Origin: AWTP1-13 sp035258605
GTDB taxonomy: Bacteria; Pseudomonadota; Alphaproteobacteria; Rhizobiales; Hyphomicrobiaceae
Reading direction: 5' to 3'
Assembly (NCBI GenBank): GCA_035258605.1
Contig: DATFXD010000047.1
Coordinates: forward strand, 1 to 17,391
Length of the DNA: 17,391 bases
Positions 1 through 8,758 of this stretch are shown here, piece after piece. The first letter of the stretch is position 1. Each line of letters starts with the position of its first letter. Made by a program: the position numbers and the translations under genes. Under the pieces are notes generated by a model. That model saw only the letters and a list, made by a program, of their open reading frames with translations. It was not told the DNA's origin and did no database searches.

Positions 1-809
1 CCGTAATTGCCATGCACAGGCCGAGCTAGGCCTCGTTCCACGACGCCACGAACTGCCGCGGCTGCCAGCGCGATCACTGACGCGCTCGTGCCCTTCGGCC
101 AAGCGACATTGATCTCAACGGGTTTGCCCTGGGGCGACTTCTGGAAAGACGCTGGAAGGCCTTATGCATGCCGCCGCGCCTCGACGCGACCGGGCTCCAC
201 GACAGGCCGGGCCACGCGGTTGACGCTTACGAGGTCGAGCCGCTGCGGCAGGTATTCGCGTTACGCGGACGCTATCGGCTAGGTCTATTGCGTACGAAAT
301 ACGCGCGAATTGCAACCGGCTCCTGCGGCTCGGCTTTCGCGTCGCCGATGCCCTCGATAGGACGTTGCGGTGGGCGACGAACCGATGGCCGACCAAAACA
401 TCGCGACGGAAAATCGTGCAATCACGGGATCGCCGGGGCGCGATCTCCCACGAATTTCGTTGGCACGATCGCATTGCGGAGAACCGCCTACTGCGCCGGA
501 TCAACTGTGGCCCAAATGGGCTCGCTCGCAACGGCAACTTCGACCTTCTCAGCTGGCTGGGTCGGCTCCCGCACCGGGTGCGAGAAAAATGGCCAGCGAA
601 CGCAGATGGCTGCAGCGCTCGTCGATGGGTTGGCATGCTCGCCCGTGCATTGTGTGGCCTTCAGCGCCGTTGCTTGGTCGGCATTTGCCCGGCACGCGCA
701 TCTTCTCATTTTTTCGTTCGTTCTCACCGTCTTGCCGCCACACTCATCGCCCAACAATTGCTCCGCTGGTCCTTAGTGACTTGAAAAGCTTTGTTTTCGG
801 GGGAAGGCA
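1..809. other. no supported gene; possible decayed sequence
   Basis: I see no convincing gene in this stretch. Several overlapping open frames of 60 to 200 codons exist on both strands, but their translations are rich in Arg, Ser and Pro, lack recognisable motifs, and none has a clear ribosome-binding site. Third-position bias does not single out one frame. The stretch may be a decayed gene or gene remnants, or simply a long intergenic region upstream of the secreted protein that follows. The last bases before position 810 contain a purine-rich run that serves as the ribosome-binding site of that gene. Confidence 0.5.
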
Positions 810-2087
810 ATGCTCAAACGATTCATTACGTTGACTTGCCTCTTGGGCCTCGGCAACGCCGCCGCGGCCGAGCCGGCGGTCTTATCCGGACAGGAGATCC
901 GTGGTCTCATTTCCGGCGCGACCGTCGAGATCGACACGCCGATCGGCACCAAGCTCCCGGTCCGCTACACCCAGGATGGCCAACTGTTCGGCCAGGCAGG
1001 AGATCTGGCGTTCTATCTTGGCGCGCCCACGGATACCGGGCGATGGTGGGTTACCTCCGACCAGCTCTGCCACAAGTGGACCAGCTGGTTCAATTCCGAG
1101 CCGCAATGCCTGCGATTGCAAAAGGAGGGTCGCAAAATCCGCTGGTGGAACCGTGACGGCAATACCGGCACGGCCATGATTGCAGTCCCGGCTGTTGAGA
1201 TGGCGGTGGCCGCACCTCGTGGGCAAGCGCAGGCGAGGATTGAGACCGCCGAAACCAAGGTGCTGCCCACGCCGTCGCCATCGCGCGACCCACAACCGGC
1301 TGCTGAGACGTCGGCCACCGCTGATGAGCCATCGTGGCCGGCAGAGGGCGCGCGCTCGGTTCAATCCTTCGTGTCGGCCGCACCCGTCACTCAATCTGCG
1401 AGCCCACAGCCGAAACCGTCGTCGCCCAGACAAGAAGCGCCCAAACCAGCAGCCGAACCGGTGTACATGGTTGCCAACGTGGAGTACGACGACGTGCTCA
1501 ACGTGCGTACCGGTCCCTCAACCGAATTCGACGTGATCGGCGAACTTGAGCCGGGTAGCCGCGGCGTCACAATCACTGGCCCGTGCCGGGCAGGCTGGTG
1601 CCCGGTGCAGCACCAAACGACCAAGGGTTGGGTCAACCGCATATATCTCGCCAGCTACGAGCCGCTCTCGTTGACCGCCTCTCAACGCGCCTCATTGCCG
1701 ATCGAGACCATCGAGCCAAACGCGGCGCGGGCGACTTCCCGCGATGCAGCCAATGCGCCGCGCGCTTGCCTGACACCGCCGACCCGCGCGCTCCTGCAAC
1801 GCGTTGAGGAGAGGTTCGGACCCATGCGCGTGATCTCGACCTGCCGCCCCGGCGCCACGATCGCCGGCACGGGGCGGATCTCGCGACACGCAAGCGGCAA
1901 TGCCGTCGACTTCGATGCCGGCAACCGCAAAGCTGAGGTCGTCGAATGGCTGATCGCAAATCACCATGAGGGCGGCACCATGACGTACGCCAACATGGAC
2001 CATATCCACATCGACATCGGGCCCCCCTTCGTGTCGATCGCGGGCGGGCAGCATTGGGCGAGCTGGTACCAGGACGCAGGCCACTGA
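810..2087 (+). CDS. secreted SH3-domain protein with M15-type zinc peptidase-like C-terminus
   Basis: A 425-residue protein, probably periplasmic and acting on peptidoglycan. Residues 1-20 form a signal peptide (MLKRF, a hydrophobic stretch, then GNAAAA before Glu21). Residues about 24-125 form a Trp/Cys-containing domain resembling the small DUF995-like periplasmic domains of alphaproteobacteria. A Pro/Ala/Ser-rich linker covers about 135-215. A bacterial SH3 domain follows at about 218-282 (LNVRTGPSTEFDVIGEL, then GWCPV and GWVNRIYL). The C-terminal part, about 318-425, resembles the M15_A/YcbK-like and extensin-like peptidase fold: His360 and Asp367 in RHASGNAVDFD, and His400 in DHIHID, are the expected zinc ligands. 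Start chosen at the ATG after the GGGGGAAGG run, which leads straight into the signal peptide. Cysteines 320 and 345 flank the catalytic domain start and may form a disulfide. Substrate unknown; D,D- or L,D-peptidase activity is inferred from the family. Confidence 0.8.
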   Translation: MLKRFITLTCLLGLGNAAAAEPAVLSGQEIRGLISGATVEIDTPIGTKLPVRYTQDGQLFGQAGDLAFYLGAPTDTGRWWVTSDQLCHKWTSWFNSEPQCLRLQKEGRKIRWWNRDGNTGTAMIAVPAVEMAVAAPRGQAQARIETAETKVLPTPSPSRDPQPAAETSATADEPSWPAEGARSVQSFVSAAPVTQSASPQPKPSSPRQEAPKPAAEPVYMVANVEYDDVLNVRTGPSTEFDVIGELEPGSRGVTITGPCRAGWCPVQHQTTKGWVNRIYLASYEPLSLTASQRASLPIETIEPNAARATSRDAANAPRACLTPPTRALLQRVEERFGPMRVISTCRPGATIAGTGRISRHASGNAVDFDAGNRKAEVVEWLIANHHEGGTMTYANMDHIHIDIGPPFVSIAGGQHWASWYQDAGH

Positions 2088-2160
2088 ACCCAGCTGCCAT
2101 CATCGTGGGCGAGGAGGGAATTAAGGTACAAAGCCCCCGGTCCCGGTCACCAGGCTCACG

Positions 2161-2190
2161 TTGAAAGCGGGCACCAATTTCCCATATTCT
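2161..2190 (+). promoter_or_regulatory. possible sigma70-like promoter for lhr
   Basis: TTGAAA at 2161-2166 and TATTCT at 2185-2190 are separated by 18 bases, in the 161-base gap before lhr. The -35 matches consensus at five of six bases, the -10 at four of six. Position and spacing fit, but such matches arise by chance, so this is tentative. Confidence 0.3.
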
Positions 2191-2248
2191 TGCGGCTCGG
2201 CGGTGTGTTCGCCTATAGCTGCTAGATCATCGGGCTCGCCAGAACCTC

Positions 2249-5200
2249 ATGCACCCTACCCCCTTCCACCCGGCGGTCGGCCGCTGGTTCAGTCAAGCCT
2301 TCGCCGCGCCAACCCCGGCGCAGGCCGACGCTTGGCCGGCCATCCAGGCGGGCCGGCACGTATTGATTGCCGCTCCGACCGGCAGCGGCAAAACCCTGGC
2401 CGCCTTTTTGGCGGCCATCGATTCCCTGGTGCATCAGGGCCTGGCAGGGTCGTTGCAAGACGAGACCCAAGTCGTCTACGTCTCACCGCTCAAAGCGCTA
2501 TCCAACGACATCGACCGCAATCTCGAGGCGCCTTTGGCCGGTATCAGCGCGGCATTGCGAGAGCTTGGCCTTCCGGCGGTCGAAATCCGCACCTGGGTGC
2601 GTACCGGCGATACAACGGCGAGTGAGCGTGGGCGGATGGCTCGGCGCCCGCCGCACATCGTCGTAACCACACCTGAATCGCTTTATCTGTTGTTGGGTTC
2701 GGACTCGGGCCGGGCCATGTTGAAGACGACGCGCACGGTCATTGTCGATGAGATCCATGCGCTTGCGGCCAACAAACGCGGCTCGCACTTGAGCCTCTCG
2801 CTTGAGCGCCTGTGTGCCCTTTGTCCGCAACCGGTGTTGCGGATCGGCCTGTCCGCAACGCAAAAACCCATTGCCCGGATGGCGCAGCTCCTGGTCGGTT
2901 CGCGGACCGGCGACAGTGCGACCCGCCGCTGCCAAATTGTCGACCTTGGTCATCGTCGCCAGCGGGATTTGGCCATCGAGATCCCATCATCCCCACTCGA
3001 ATCGGTCATGTCGACCGAGGTCTGGGGGCAGGTCTACGATCGATTGGCCGAGCTCGTCGGCGAACACCGCACGACTTTGATCTTCACCAACACGCGTCGC
3101 ATGGTCGAGCGCGTGACGCGGCATTTGGCGGAACGGCTCGGCGAAAACCAGGTTGCCGCGCATCACGGCAGTCTTGCCAAAGAGCACCGTCTCGACGCCG
3201 AACGACGCCTCCAGTCCGGTAAACTCAAAGCGCTGGTCGCCACCGCATCGCTCGAGCTTGGCATCGACATTGGTGAAGTCGATCTCGTCTGCCAGCTCGG
3301 TTCGCCGCGCTCCATCTCCACCTTCCTGCAGCGGGTGGGACGGTCCGGCCATGCGTTTGGCGGCACATGCAAGGGTCGCCTGTTCCCGCTATCGCGCGAT
3401 GATCTGGTCGAATGCTCGGCGCTGATCGCGGCCACTCAAAGCGGTGAGCTGGATGCGATCATAATTCCGCAGCAGCCGCTCGACGTATTGGCCCAGCAGA
3501 TCGTGGCGGAGGTCGGGGCCGGCGAGTGGAACGAGGATCAGCTGTTCGCCGTCTATCGCCGCGCTTGGCCCTATCGCTCCTTGCGCCGGGCGCAGTTTGA
3601 TGCGGTCGTTACCATGCTGGCCGATGGCTTTGCGACGCGCCGCGGCCGCAGTGGCGCCCTTATTCATCGCGATGCGGTCAATGGCATATTGCGCAGCCGC
3701 CGCGGGGCACGTCTCACGGCGCTCACCTCCGGCGGCACCATTCCGGACAATGCAGACTTTCAGGTCCTGCTGGAACCGCAAGGCCTGGTGATCGGCACGA
3801 TCAACGAGGACTTCGCCATCGAGAGCCTGGCCGGTGACGTGTTCCAACTCGGCAATACCGCCTATCGGATCTTGCGCGTGGAACGCGGTATCGTACGGGT
3901 CGAGGACGCTCAGGGCGCCTCGCCAACTATTCCGTTCTGGCTGGGCGAGGCGCCGGGACGCAGTAATGAACTCTCGACTGCCGTGTCCCGCCTTCGCGAC
4001 CAACTGGCCGCCCTGCTACACGCCGATCCGAGCGGCGATGCCGCGCAGCGCTGGCTTGCCACCGAGCTGGCGATCGGCGAGGCAGCTGCAAGCCAGCTCG
4101 CCGACTATCTGGCCGCTGCGCACAAAGCGCTCGGCTGTTTGCCCACCCACAACACCATTGTGCTCGAGCGCTTCTTTGACGAAGCCGGCGGCATGCAGCT
4201 GGTGATCCATTCCCCCTACGGCAGCCGCATCAATCGCGCCTGGGGTCTGGCGCTGCGCAAACGGTTCTGCCGCAAATTCAATTTCGAGTTGCAGGCGGCG
4301 GCGACTGAGGACAGCATCGTCCTTTCGCTGACCACGGCGCATAGCTTCGAACTGGCTGAGGTGGTGCGCTACCTCCACTCCGCCACCGTCGAGAACGTGC
4401 TGATCCAGGCGCTGCTCGATGCCCCAATGTTCATTGCGCGTTGGCGCTGGGTTGCCGGCGTGTCGCTGGCGATCCCGCGTTTTCGCGGCGGCAAAAAAAT
4501 GCCACCGCAACTGGCGCGCATGGCCGCCGAAGATCTGATCGGCAGCGTTTTTCCCGATCAGTTGGCTTGCGCCGAAAACCTCAGCGGTGACCGCGAGGTC
4601 CCCGAGCACCCGCTGGTCGATCAAGTCATTTCTGACTGCCTCAATGAGGCGATGGACCTTCAGGGCCTCAAGGACCTGTTGCAGGGCCTCGAGGCGGGCC
4701 GCATCGGTGTCGTCGCCCGCGACCTAACCGAGCCGTCCCCGCTGGCGCTCGAAATTCTGTCGGCTCGACCCTACGCCTTCCTGGATGATGCACCGCTGGA
4801 GGAACGGCGAACGCAAGCGGTCATGAGCCGGCGTTGGCTGGATCCCGCCACCGCATCGGATATTGGTCGCCTCGACGCCGAGGCGATTGCGCGGGTCAAA
4901 ACCGAAGCCTGGCCGGAAGCAACCAATGCGGATGAGCTGCACGATGCGCTGCTGTGGCTCGGCTTTGTTACCGAAGCCGAAGCGAGCACAGCCGCCGATT
5001 GGCAGCGCTGGTTGGCGGAGTTGGCAGCGCATGGGCGCGCCTGCTTGTTTGCGGCCCCCGGCGGTGGACTGTGGATCGCGGCAGAGCGGCTTGCGCGGTT
5101 CGCCAGCCTTTGGCCCGCCGCGGCAAGGCAGCCGAATATTGCCCCGCCTGCGCGCGTCGCCGCCGAAAACTTGGCGCCGGAACAGGCCTTGGTCGAGATC

Positions 5201-6580
5201 GTGCGCGGCCGCCTTGAGGGCCTGGGGCCGGTGGCAGAGGCGGAACTGGCCGATAGCCTCGGCATCGACCGCGCGCAGATGGCGTCGGCACTCGTCGCCT
5301 TGGAGGCGGAAGGCTTCGCCATGCGGGGTCGTTTCACGGCCAATGCGGCCGAGGTCGAATGGTGTGAACGTCGGCTGCTGGCGCGCATCAACCGCTACAC
5401 GGTCAAAAGGCTGCGCGCCGAAATCGAGCCGGTTTCGGCCCACGATTTTCTGCGTTTCCTTCTGGCCTGGCAGCACGTCGATGCCGATGCACGCATGCAG
5501 GGTCCGCAAGCGCTGGAGGCGATCATCGCCCAGCTGGAAGGCTTCGAGGCGCCGGCGAGCGCCTGGGAAAAGGAAATCCTTGCAGCTCGGCACCTCGACT
5601 ACAGTTCGAGCTGGCTCGATGACAAATGCCGGTCTGGCCGGGTGACATGGATGCGGCTGCGTAGTGGCCGCGGCAATGGCGCAGCGCGCCGAACCGGACC
5701 GATCAAATCGACGCCAATCGCCCTGTTGCCTCGCCAGCACGTTGCCATGTGGCGCGCGCTCGCGGAAAAGGAAGCGCCGCCGAAACTGTCGGGGCATGCC
5801 GACAGCGTCGCCAATTTCATTCGCCAGCACGGCGCCTCGTTCTTTAGCGATATCGTGGCGGGTACGCGCCTGCTCAGGTCCCAGGTCGAGGAGGCGCTGG
5901 CCGAATTGGTTGCGCTTGGCATGGCAAACTCGGACTGCTTCGGCGGGTTGCGCAGCCTGCTCGTACCTTCCGCGCAGCGCAAACCGTTTGCCGGCGCCAG
6001 GCGCCGGCATCGTACATCGGCGTACGGCATGGACGATGCCGGCCGATGGGCGATCATCGCCTCGGCACAAGCCAGCGAAGTAATGCTGGTCGAGCACATC
6101 GCGCGTAGCCTGTTGCGCCGGTATGGCGTGGTGTTTTGGCGCTTGCTCGAGCGCGAGGCTGGCAGGCTGCCGCCGTGGCGTGACCTGCTGCGCGCCTACC
6201 GACGGCTGGAAAGCCGCGGCGAGATTCGCGGCGGCCGCTTCGTCGCCGGCTTCCCGGGCGAGCAGTTTGCCTTGCCCGAAGCCGTCGGCCTGTTGCGGCG
6301 AACGCGCCACAAGAAGCCGGTCGGCGCCTTGGTGTCGATCTCCGCCGCCGATCCTCTCAACCTCGTCGGTATCCTCACACCGGGCCCGCGGTTGCCGGCC
6401 CTGACCGGCAATCGGCTGCTGTTCGAAGACGGCTTGCCGGTTGCCGCGCTGGCTGCAGGCGATATGCAATTTCTGAGCAAGGCAAGCGACATCGAGGTGT
6501 GGCAGCTGCGGCTTGCGTTATTGGGCCGCACGCCTCGCCCGGCCAAGGGCGAACGCAAAGCCATGGCGCACCCGGCATGA
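2249..6580 (+). CDS. lhr: Lhr-type large superfamily 2 DNA helicase
   Basis: A 1443-residue protein, close to the length of full bacterial Lhr (E. coli Lhr is about 1540). Lhr is an ATP-dependent 3'-to-5' DNA translocase and helicase linked to DNA repair. Visible motifs: Walker A APTGSGKT at 42-49, TTPESL at 140-145, DEIH box at 167-170, SATQ motif III at 202-205, IFTNTR at about 278-283, the LVATASLELGIDIGEVDLV region at about 329-347, and motif VI QRVGRSGHA at 361-369. After the RecA domains come the Lhr winged-helix and wedge region (to about 850) and then the long C-terminal domain, with the characteristic WCERRLLARINRYT and EIEPVSAHDFLRFLLAWQHV stretches near residues 1035-1075. In E. 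coli the C-terminal domain has been linked to uracil-DNA glycosylase activity; whether this protein has it cannot be read here. Start is the first ATG in frame that keeps the N-terminal helix before Walker A; its ribosome-binding site is weak. Likely monocistronic. Confidence 0.95.
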   Translation: MHPTPFHPAVGRWFSQAFAAPTPAQADAWPAIQAGRHVLIAAPTGSGKTLAAFLAAIDSLVHQGLAGSLQDETQVVYVSPLKALSNDIDRNLEAPLAGISAALRELGLPAVEIRTWVRTGDTTASERGRMARRPPHIVVTTPESLYLLLGSDSGRAMLKTTRTVIVDEIHALAANKRGSHLSLSLERLCALCPQPVLRIGLSATQKPIARMAQLLVGSRTGDSATRRCQIVDLGHRRQRDLAIEIPSSPLESVMSTEVWGQVYDRLAELVGEHRTTLIFTNTRRMVERVTRHLAERLGENQVAAHHGSLAKEHRLDAERRLQSGKLKALVATASLELGIDIGEVDLVCQLGSPRSISTFLQRVGRSGHAFGGTCKGRLFPLSRDDLVECSALIAATQSGELDAIIIPQQPLDVLAQQIVAEVGAGEWNEDQLFAVYRRAWPYRSLRRAQFDAVVTMLADGFATRRGRSGALIHRDAVNGILRSRRGARLTALTSGGTIPDNADFQVLLEPQGLVIGTINEDFAIESLAGDVFQLGNTAYRILRVERGIVRVEDAQGASPTIPFWLGEAPGRSNELSTAVSRLRDQLAALLHADPSGDAAQRWLATELAIGEAAASQLADYLAAAHKALGCLPTHNTIVLERFFDEAGGMQLVIHSPYGSRINRAWGLALRKRFCRKFNFELQAAATEDSIVLSLTTAHSFELAEVVRYLHSATVENVLIQALLDAPMFIARWRWVAGVSLAIPRFRGGKKMPPQLARMAAEDLIGSVFPDQLACAENLSGDREVPEHPLVDQVISDCLNEAMDLQGLKDLLQGLEAGRIGVVARDLTEPSPLALEILSARPYAFLDDAPLEERRTQAVMSRRWLDPATASDIGRLDAEAIARVKTEAWPEATNADELHDALLWLGFVTEAEASTAADWQRWLAELAAHGRACLFAAPGGGLWIAAERLARFASLWPAAARQPNIAPPARVAAENLAPEQALVEIVRGRLEGLGPVAEAELADSLGIDRAQMASALVALEAEGFAMRGRFTANAAEVEWCERRLLARINRYTVKRLRAEIEPVSAHDFLRFLLAWQHVDADARMQGPQALEAIIAQLEGFEAPASAWEKEILAARHLDYSSSWLDDKCRSGRVTWMRLRSGRGNGAARRTGPIKSTPIALLPRQHVAMWRALAEKEAPPKLSGHADSVANFIRQHGASFFSDIVAGTRLLRSQVEEALAELVALGMANSDCFGGLRSLLVPSAQRKPFAGARRRHRTSAYGMDDAGRWAIIASAQASEVMLVEHIARSLLRRYGVVFWRLLEREAGRLPPWRDLLRAYRRLESRGEIRGGRFVAGFPGEQFALPEAVGLLRRTRHKKPVGALVSISAADPLNLVGILTPGPRLPALTGNRLLFEDGLPVAALAAGDMQFLSKASDIEVWQLRLALLGRTPRPAKGERKAMAHPA

Positions 6581-6615
6581 GCTCGGGGACGGGCAACCGC
6601 GCTCAAGGGTAGGCC

Positions 6616-6636
6616 CGCGGCTGCCGCGAAGCCGCG
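6616..6636. terminator. hairpin between convergent genes, possible terminator
   Basis: CGCGGCT (6616-6622) pairs perfectly with AGCCGCG (6630-6636) around a 7-base loop, in the 92-base gap between the convergent ends of lhr and the aminotransferase gene. No U-tract follows on either strand, so it is not a canonical intrinsic terminator. Confidence 0.3.
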
Positions 6637-6672
6637 CCCCTGCGATCGCACCAGCTAGGCGACAGCGAAAAT

Positions 6673-7626
6673 TCAAAACGCGCGCGCTTCCATTCCCTCG
6701 ACATAGTGCTTGAGGTACTGGCCGACGAAATCGTGGTCCACCAGGCGTCGATAGGCATCCGCCAGGCGCTGCGTGACCTTGCCCCAGACCTGACCGTCGG
6801 CACCGATCTCAAGTCCGTTGACGCGCGTTACCGGGCAAATGCACAGCGAGGTCGAGGTGAGGAAGATCTCGTCCGCATTGTAGGCATCGTAGAGGTCGAT
6901 GTCGGTTTCCGTGAGCCGCAGACCTTCCTGGCGGGCAAGATCAATCACCGTCTGGCGACTGACGCCAGGCAGCACGAATTTCTCGCGTGGCGTGAAAATC
7001 TCGCCATCGCGCACGGTGAAGATGTTAGAACCCAACCCCTCGCACAGATTGCCATTGACGTCGAGCAGCAGCGCCCAGGCTTCTGGGTCGATGCTCTGGA
7101 CTTCCTGATTGGCGACGATCAGGTTGAGATAATTGTGGGTCTTGGCCCGCGGCGTCAGCGAATCCGGCGGCACGCGCCGGTGCGACGGGATCACCAGGCG
7201 GATGCCCTCCTTGAACAACTTGGCGCGCTGTACGAGCGGCAACGGCGAACATTCGAGGACAACATTGGGTCCATGATAGTCGATGTTGTCGCCCGGCACC
7301 TGCTTGACCCCGCGACTGATGCGCTGGCCGACCCAGTAATCGTCGTCGGAACCGAGCAAATGGCGGTTGCGCTCGAACAACTCTTCGGTCACGCCGCACA
7401 TTTTCTGCGGTCCGAAGCCTGGATCGATGCGTAGATATTTCAGCGAACGATAGAGCCGGTCGACGTGCTCCTTCACCTTGAACAGTCGGTGGTTGAAGCT
7501 TCGCGTCATGTCGAAACACCCGTCACCATAGACCCAGCTCGAATCGCGAAACGGCAGGCGAACCTCGCTCTCCGGCATGAAGGCTCCGTTGAACCAGGCA
7601 AGGCGCTCGTTGCTGCGCGTGGGCAT
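6673..7626 (-). CDS. class IV PLP-dependent aminotransferase (BCAT / D-amino-acid / R-amine transaminase family)
   Basis: A 317-residue fold-type IV transaminase, the typical length for the family. The PLP-binding lysine is Lys162 in RAKTHNYLN. Other family marks are VYGDGCFDMTRSF (32-44) with HVDRL (54-58), which holds the phosphate- and cofactor-contacting arginine region; EGLGSNIFTV (196-205); LPGVSRQTVIDLA (219-231); and EIFLTSTS (253-260). The enzyme moves an amino group between an amino acid or amine and a 2-oxo acid; the substrate cannot be fixed. The GDGCFDMTRSF segment and RRVPPDSLTP stretch look more like the D-amino-acid/(R)-amine transaminase side of the family than like housekeeping IlvE, but this is a judgement by eye. 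It is read alone, converging on lhr. A GGGGG run lies about 7 bases before the ATG. An automatic pipeline might call it ilvE or dat. Confidence 0.88.
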   Translation of the reverse strand: MPTRSNERLAWFNGAFMPESEVRLPFRDSSWVYGDGCFDMTRSFNHRLFKVKEHVDRLYRSLKYLRIDPGFGPQKMCGVTEELFERNRHLLGSDDDYWVGQRISRGVKQVPGDNIDYHGPNVVLECSPLPLVQRAKLFKEGIRLVIPSHRRVPPDSLTPRAKTHNYLNLIVANQEVQSIDPEAWALLLDVNGNLCEGLGSNIFTVRDGEIFTPREKFVLPGVSRQTVIDLARQEGLRLTETDIDLYDAYNADEIFLTSTSLCICPVTRVNGLEIGADGQVWGKVTQRLADAYRRLVDHDFVGQYLKHYVEGMEARAF

Positions 7627-8087
7627 TTCGACCCCCGTGTGAGGACTGGACGCGTTGTTGACGGATGCCAGTATAGAGATGGCAGTTCACAACTTGAAGA
7701 TCACAGCTTCACATTCTCCCCGCCCCCCTTACCCCCGTGTTCAGATACCAGGCCTCAGGCGGCCGGAAGCCAAACAGCAATCTTGATTAAACTCGGGGCT
7801 GGTCGTGACAGTGGCGGTCGTCACTCGCCTCGGCGGCTGGGCCATGGTCGACCTCGGCTTCGATGGCCTGATCACCTCGCCCACGGTCTTGAACCAAAGC
7901 ATGCTGGCGTGGTCACGGCCTGCCCGCGCGGCGATCGATGCGCAACCAAGGCTTGGCGCACGAGCGTTGCTGTGATTGTTCGCCCGCATTCCCTCCGGTC
8001 CTGCAAGACAAGCCGTGACTTGGGCGAGCTTGATCCCCTCCCCGCGCGCGAATTGAGGCCAGTGCAGGACCCGAGATGCCTCCAAGC
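7627..8087. other. gap without a well-supported gene
   Basis: About 460 bases between the aminotransferase start and the GFA-family stop. The 5' leader of the aminotransferase gene occupies the first tens of bases. The rest is open on the minus strand (7741-8091, 116 codons from a GTG that overlaps the GFA stop codon), but the translation has no recognisable motif, so I do not call it a gene. See the findings for the overlap. Confidence 0.45.
7670..7675 (-). promoter_or_regulatory. -10-like element for the aminotransferase gene
   Basis: On the minus strand TATACT lies 44 bases upstream of the aminotransferase ATG and matches the -10 consensus at five of six positions. No good -35 box is seen at 16-18 bases, so an activator would be needed or the site is a chance match. 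Confidence 0.3.
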
Positions 8088-8576
8088 TCACGTCGTGCGC
8101 GATACCAGCAAGGCGTGTGCAAGGACCCTCGGCTTGGTTGCCGTGCCGTCGAGGGCCACAGCGTGCGCCTCAAAGAGATCAACCTCGGCCGGAAGCACCA
8201 CGCCGTGCTGCGCGGAGCGCGTGAAGATGTGACGACAGCGGCCGCGATCAAACCAATTGGGATCATCGAATGTGCCGCCGCAAACACCTAAGATGTCGGG
8301 GAACCGCTCCAGATCGAGATAGATCGTGGTCCCGCACCGACCGCAGAAATTGAGCGTGACCCGCTTGCCACTGGAATCGGAGTGATGGTCGTATTGCTTG
8401 GTGGGGACGCCGGAGAAGACAACGTCCTCTCTTTTGAATATCGGCTCGACCAGGAACGCCGACCCGGTGAAACGCTGGCAGAATGTGCAGTGACAGATCG
8501 TCACTCGCAGCGGCCGCGCCACGGTCTGGTAGCGGACCTCACCACACAAGCATCCGCCTTCGTGAACTTCGGACAT
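8088..8576 (-). CDS. GFA-family zinc protein (DUF636, Gfa-like)
   Basis: A 162-residue cytosolic protein of the family named for glutathione-dependent formaldehyde-activating enzyme. It carries all the family zinc cysteines: Cys9 and Cys11 in GGCLCGEVRY, Cys28, Cys30 and Cys33 in CHCTFCQ, and Cys78 and Cys81 in FCGRCGT. In the founding member these bind zinc and glutathione is attached to formaldehyde, but most family members are uncharacterised and a role in formaldehyde handling should not be assumed here; no glutathione-dependent formaldehyde dehydrogenase gene is next to it. The ATG at 8576 gives the canonical short N-terminus before GGCLCG; the ribosome-binding site is weak (AGAG). It lies downstream of lctP on the same strand, but 231 bases with several hairpins separate them, so it is probably a separate unit. 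Confidence 0.85.
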   Translation of the reverse strand: MSEVHEGGCLCGEVRYQTVARPLRVTICHCTFCQRFTGSAFLVEPIFKREDVVFSGVPTKQYDHHSDSSGKRVTLNFCGRCGTTIYLDLERFPDILGVCGGTFDDPNWFDRGRCRHIFTRSAQHGVVLPAEVDLFEAHAVALDGTATKPRVLAHALLVSRTT

Positions 8577-8592
8577 GCACGCTCTGCTGCTT

Positions 8593-8625
8593 TTGCCGGT
8601 TGGCGAGCGCTTCGCCAGCAGGCAA
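8593..8625 (-). repeat. long imperfect hairpin upstream of the GFA-family gene
   Basis: The 14-base arms 8593-8606 and 8612-8625 pair around the loop GCGCT, with only one mismatch and one G-U wobble. No U-tract follows. It ends 16 bases before the GFA-family start on the minus strand, so it would sit in that gene's leader or mark the end of lctP read-through. Confidence 0.5.
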
Positions 8626-8701
8626 GTACTCTAGCGCGTGATCAAACGCCTTGCCATTGATCCGGCTAGGCGATGGCCCTGATGTTGCTTGGCTCGCCGC
8701 G

Positions 8702-8725
8702 GCCCTGCGGCGCCAGCGGCAGGGC
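8702..8725 (-). repeat. stem-loop in the lctP 3' region
   Basis: GCCCTGC (8702-8708) pairs with GCAGGGC (8719-8725) around a 10-base loop. It is one of three hairpins within 190 bases downstream of lctP and may add to transcript end formation or mRNA stability. No U-tract is present. Confidence 0.35.
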
Positions 8726-8758
8726 GTCATCGGCGCGGTCTCGATGCCCGGCCACCTG

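Noticed and set aside
4724..6469. 581-codon open frame on the minus strand
   Set aside because: It lies wholly opposite lhr, whose product matches its family over its full length here. The antisense translation has no motif; long antisense frames are expected in GC-rich coding DNA.
6706..7434. 242-codon open frame on the plus strand
   Set aside because: Opposite the aminotransferase gene, which has the PLP lysine and all family motifs in order.
7465..8232. 255-codon open frame on the plus strand across the gap before the GFA-family gene
   Set aside because: Its ends overlap two well-supported minus-strand genes, it has no ribosome-binding site, and the translation is Arg/Pro-rich without motifs.
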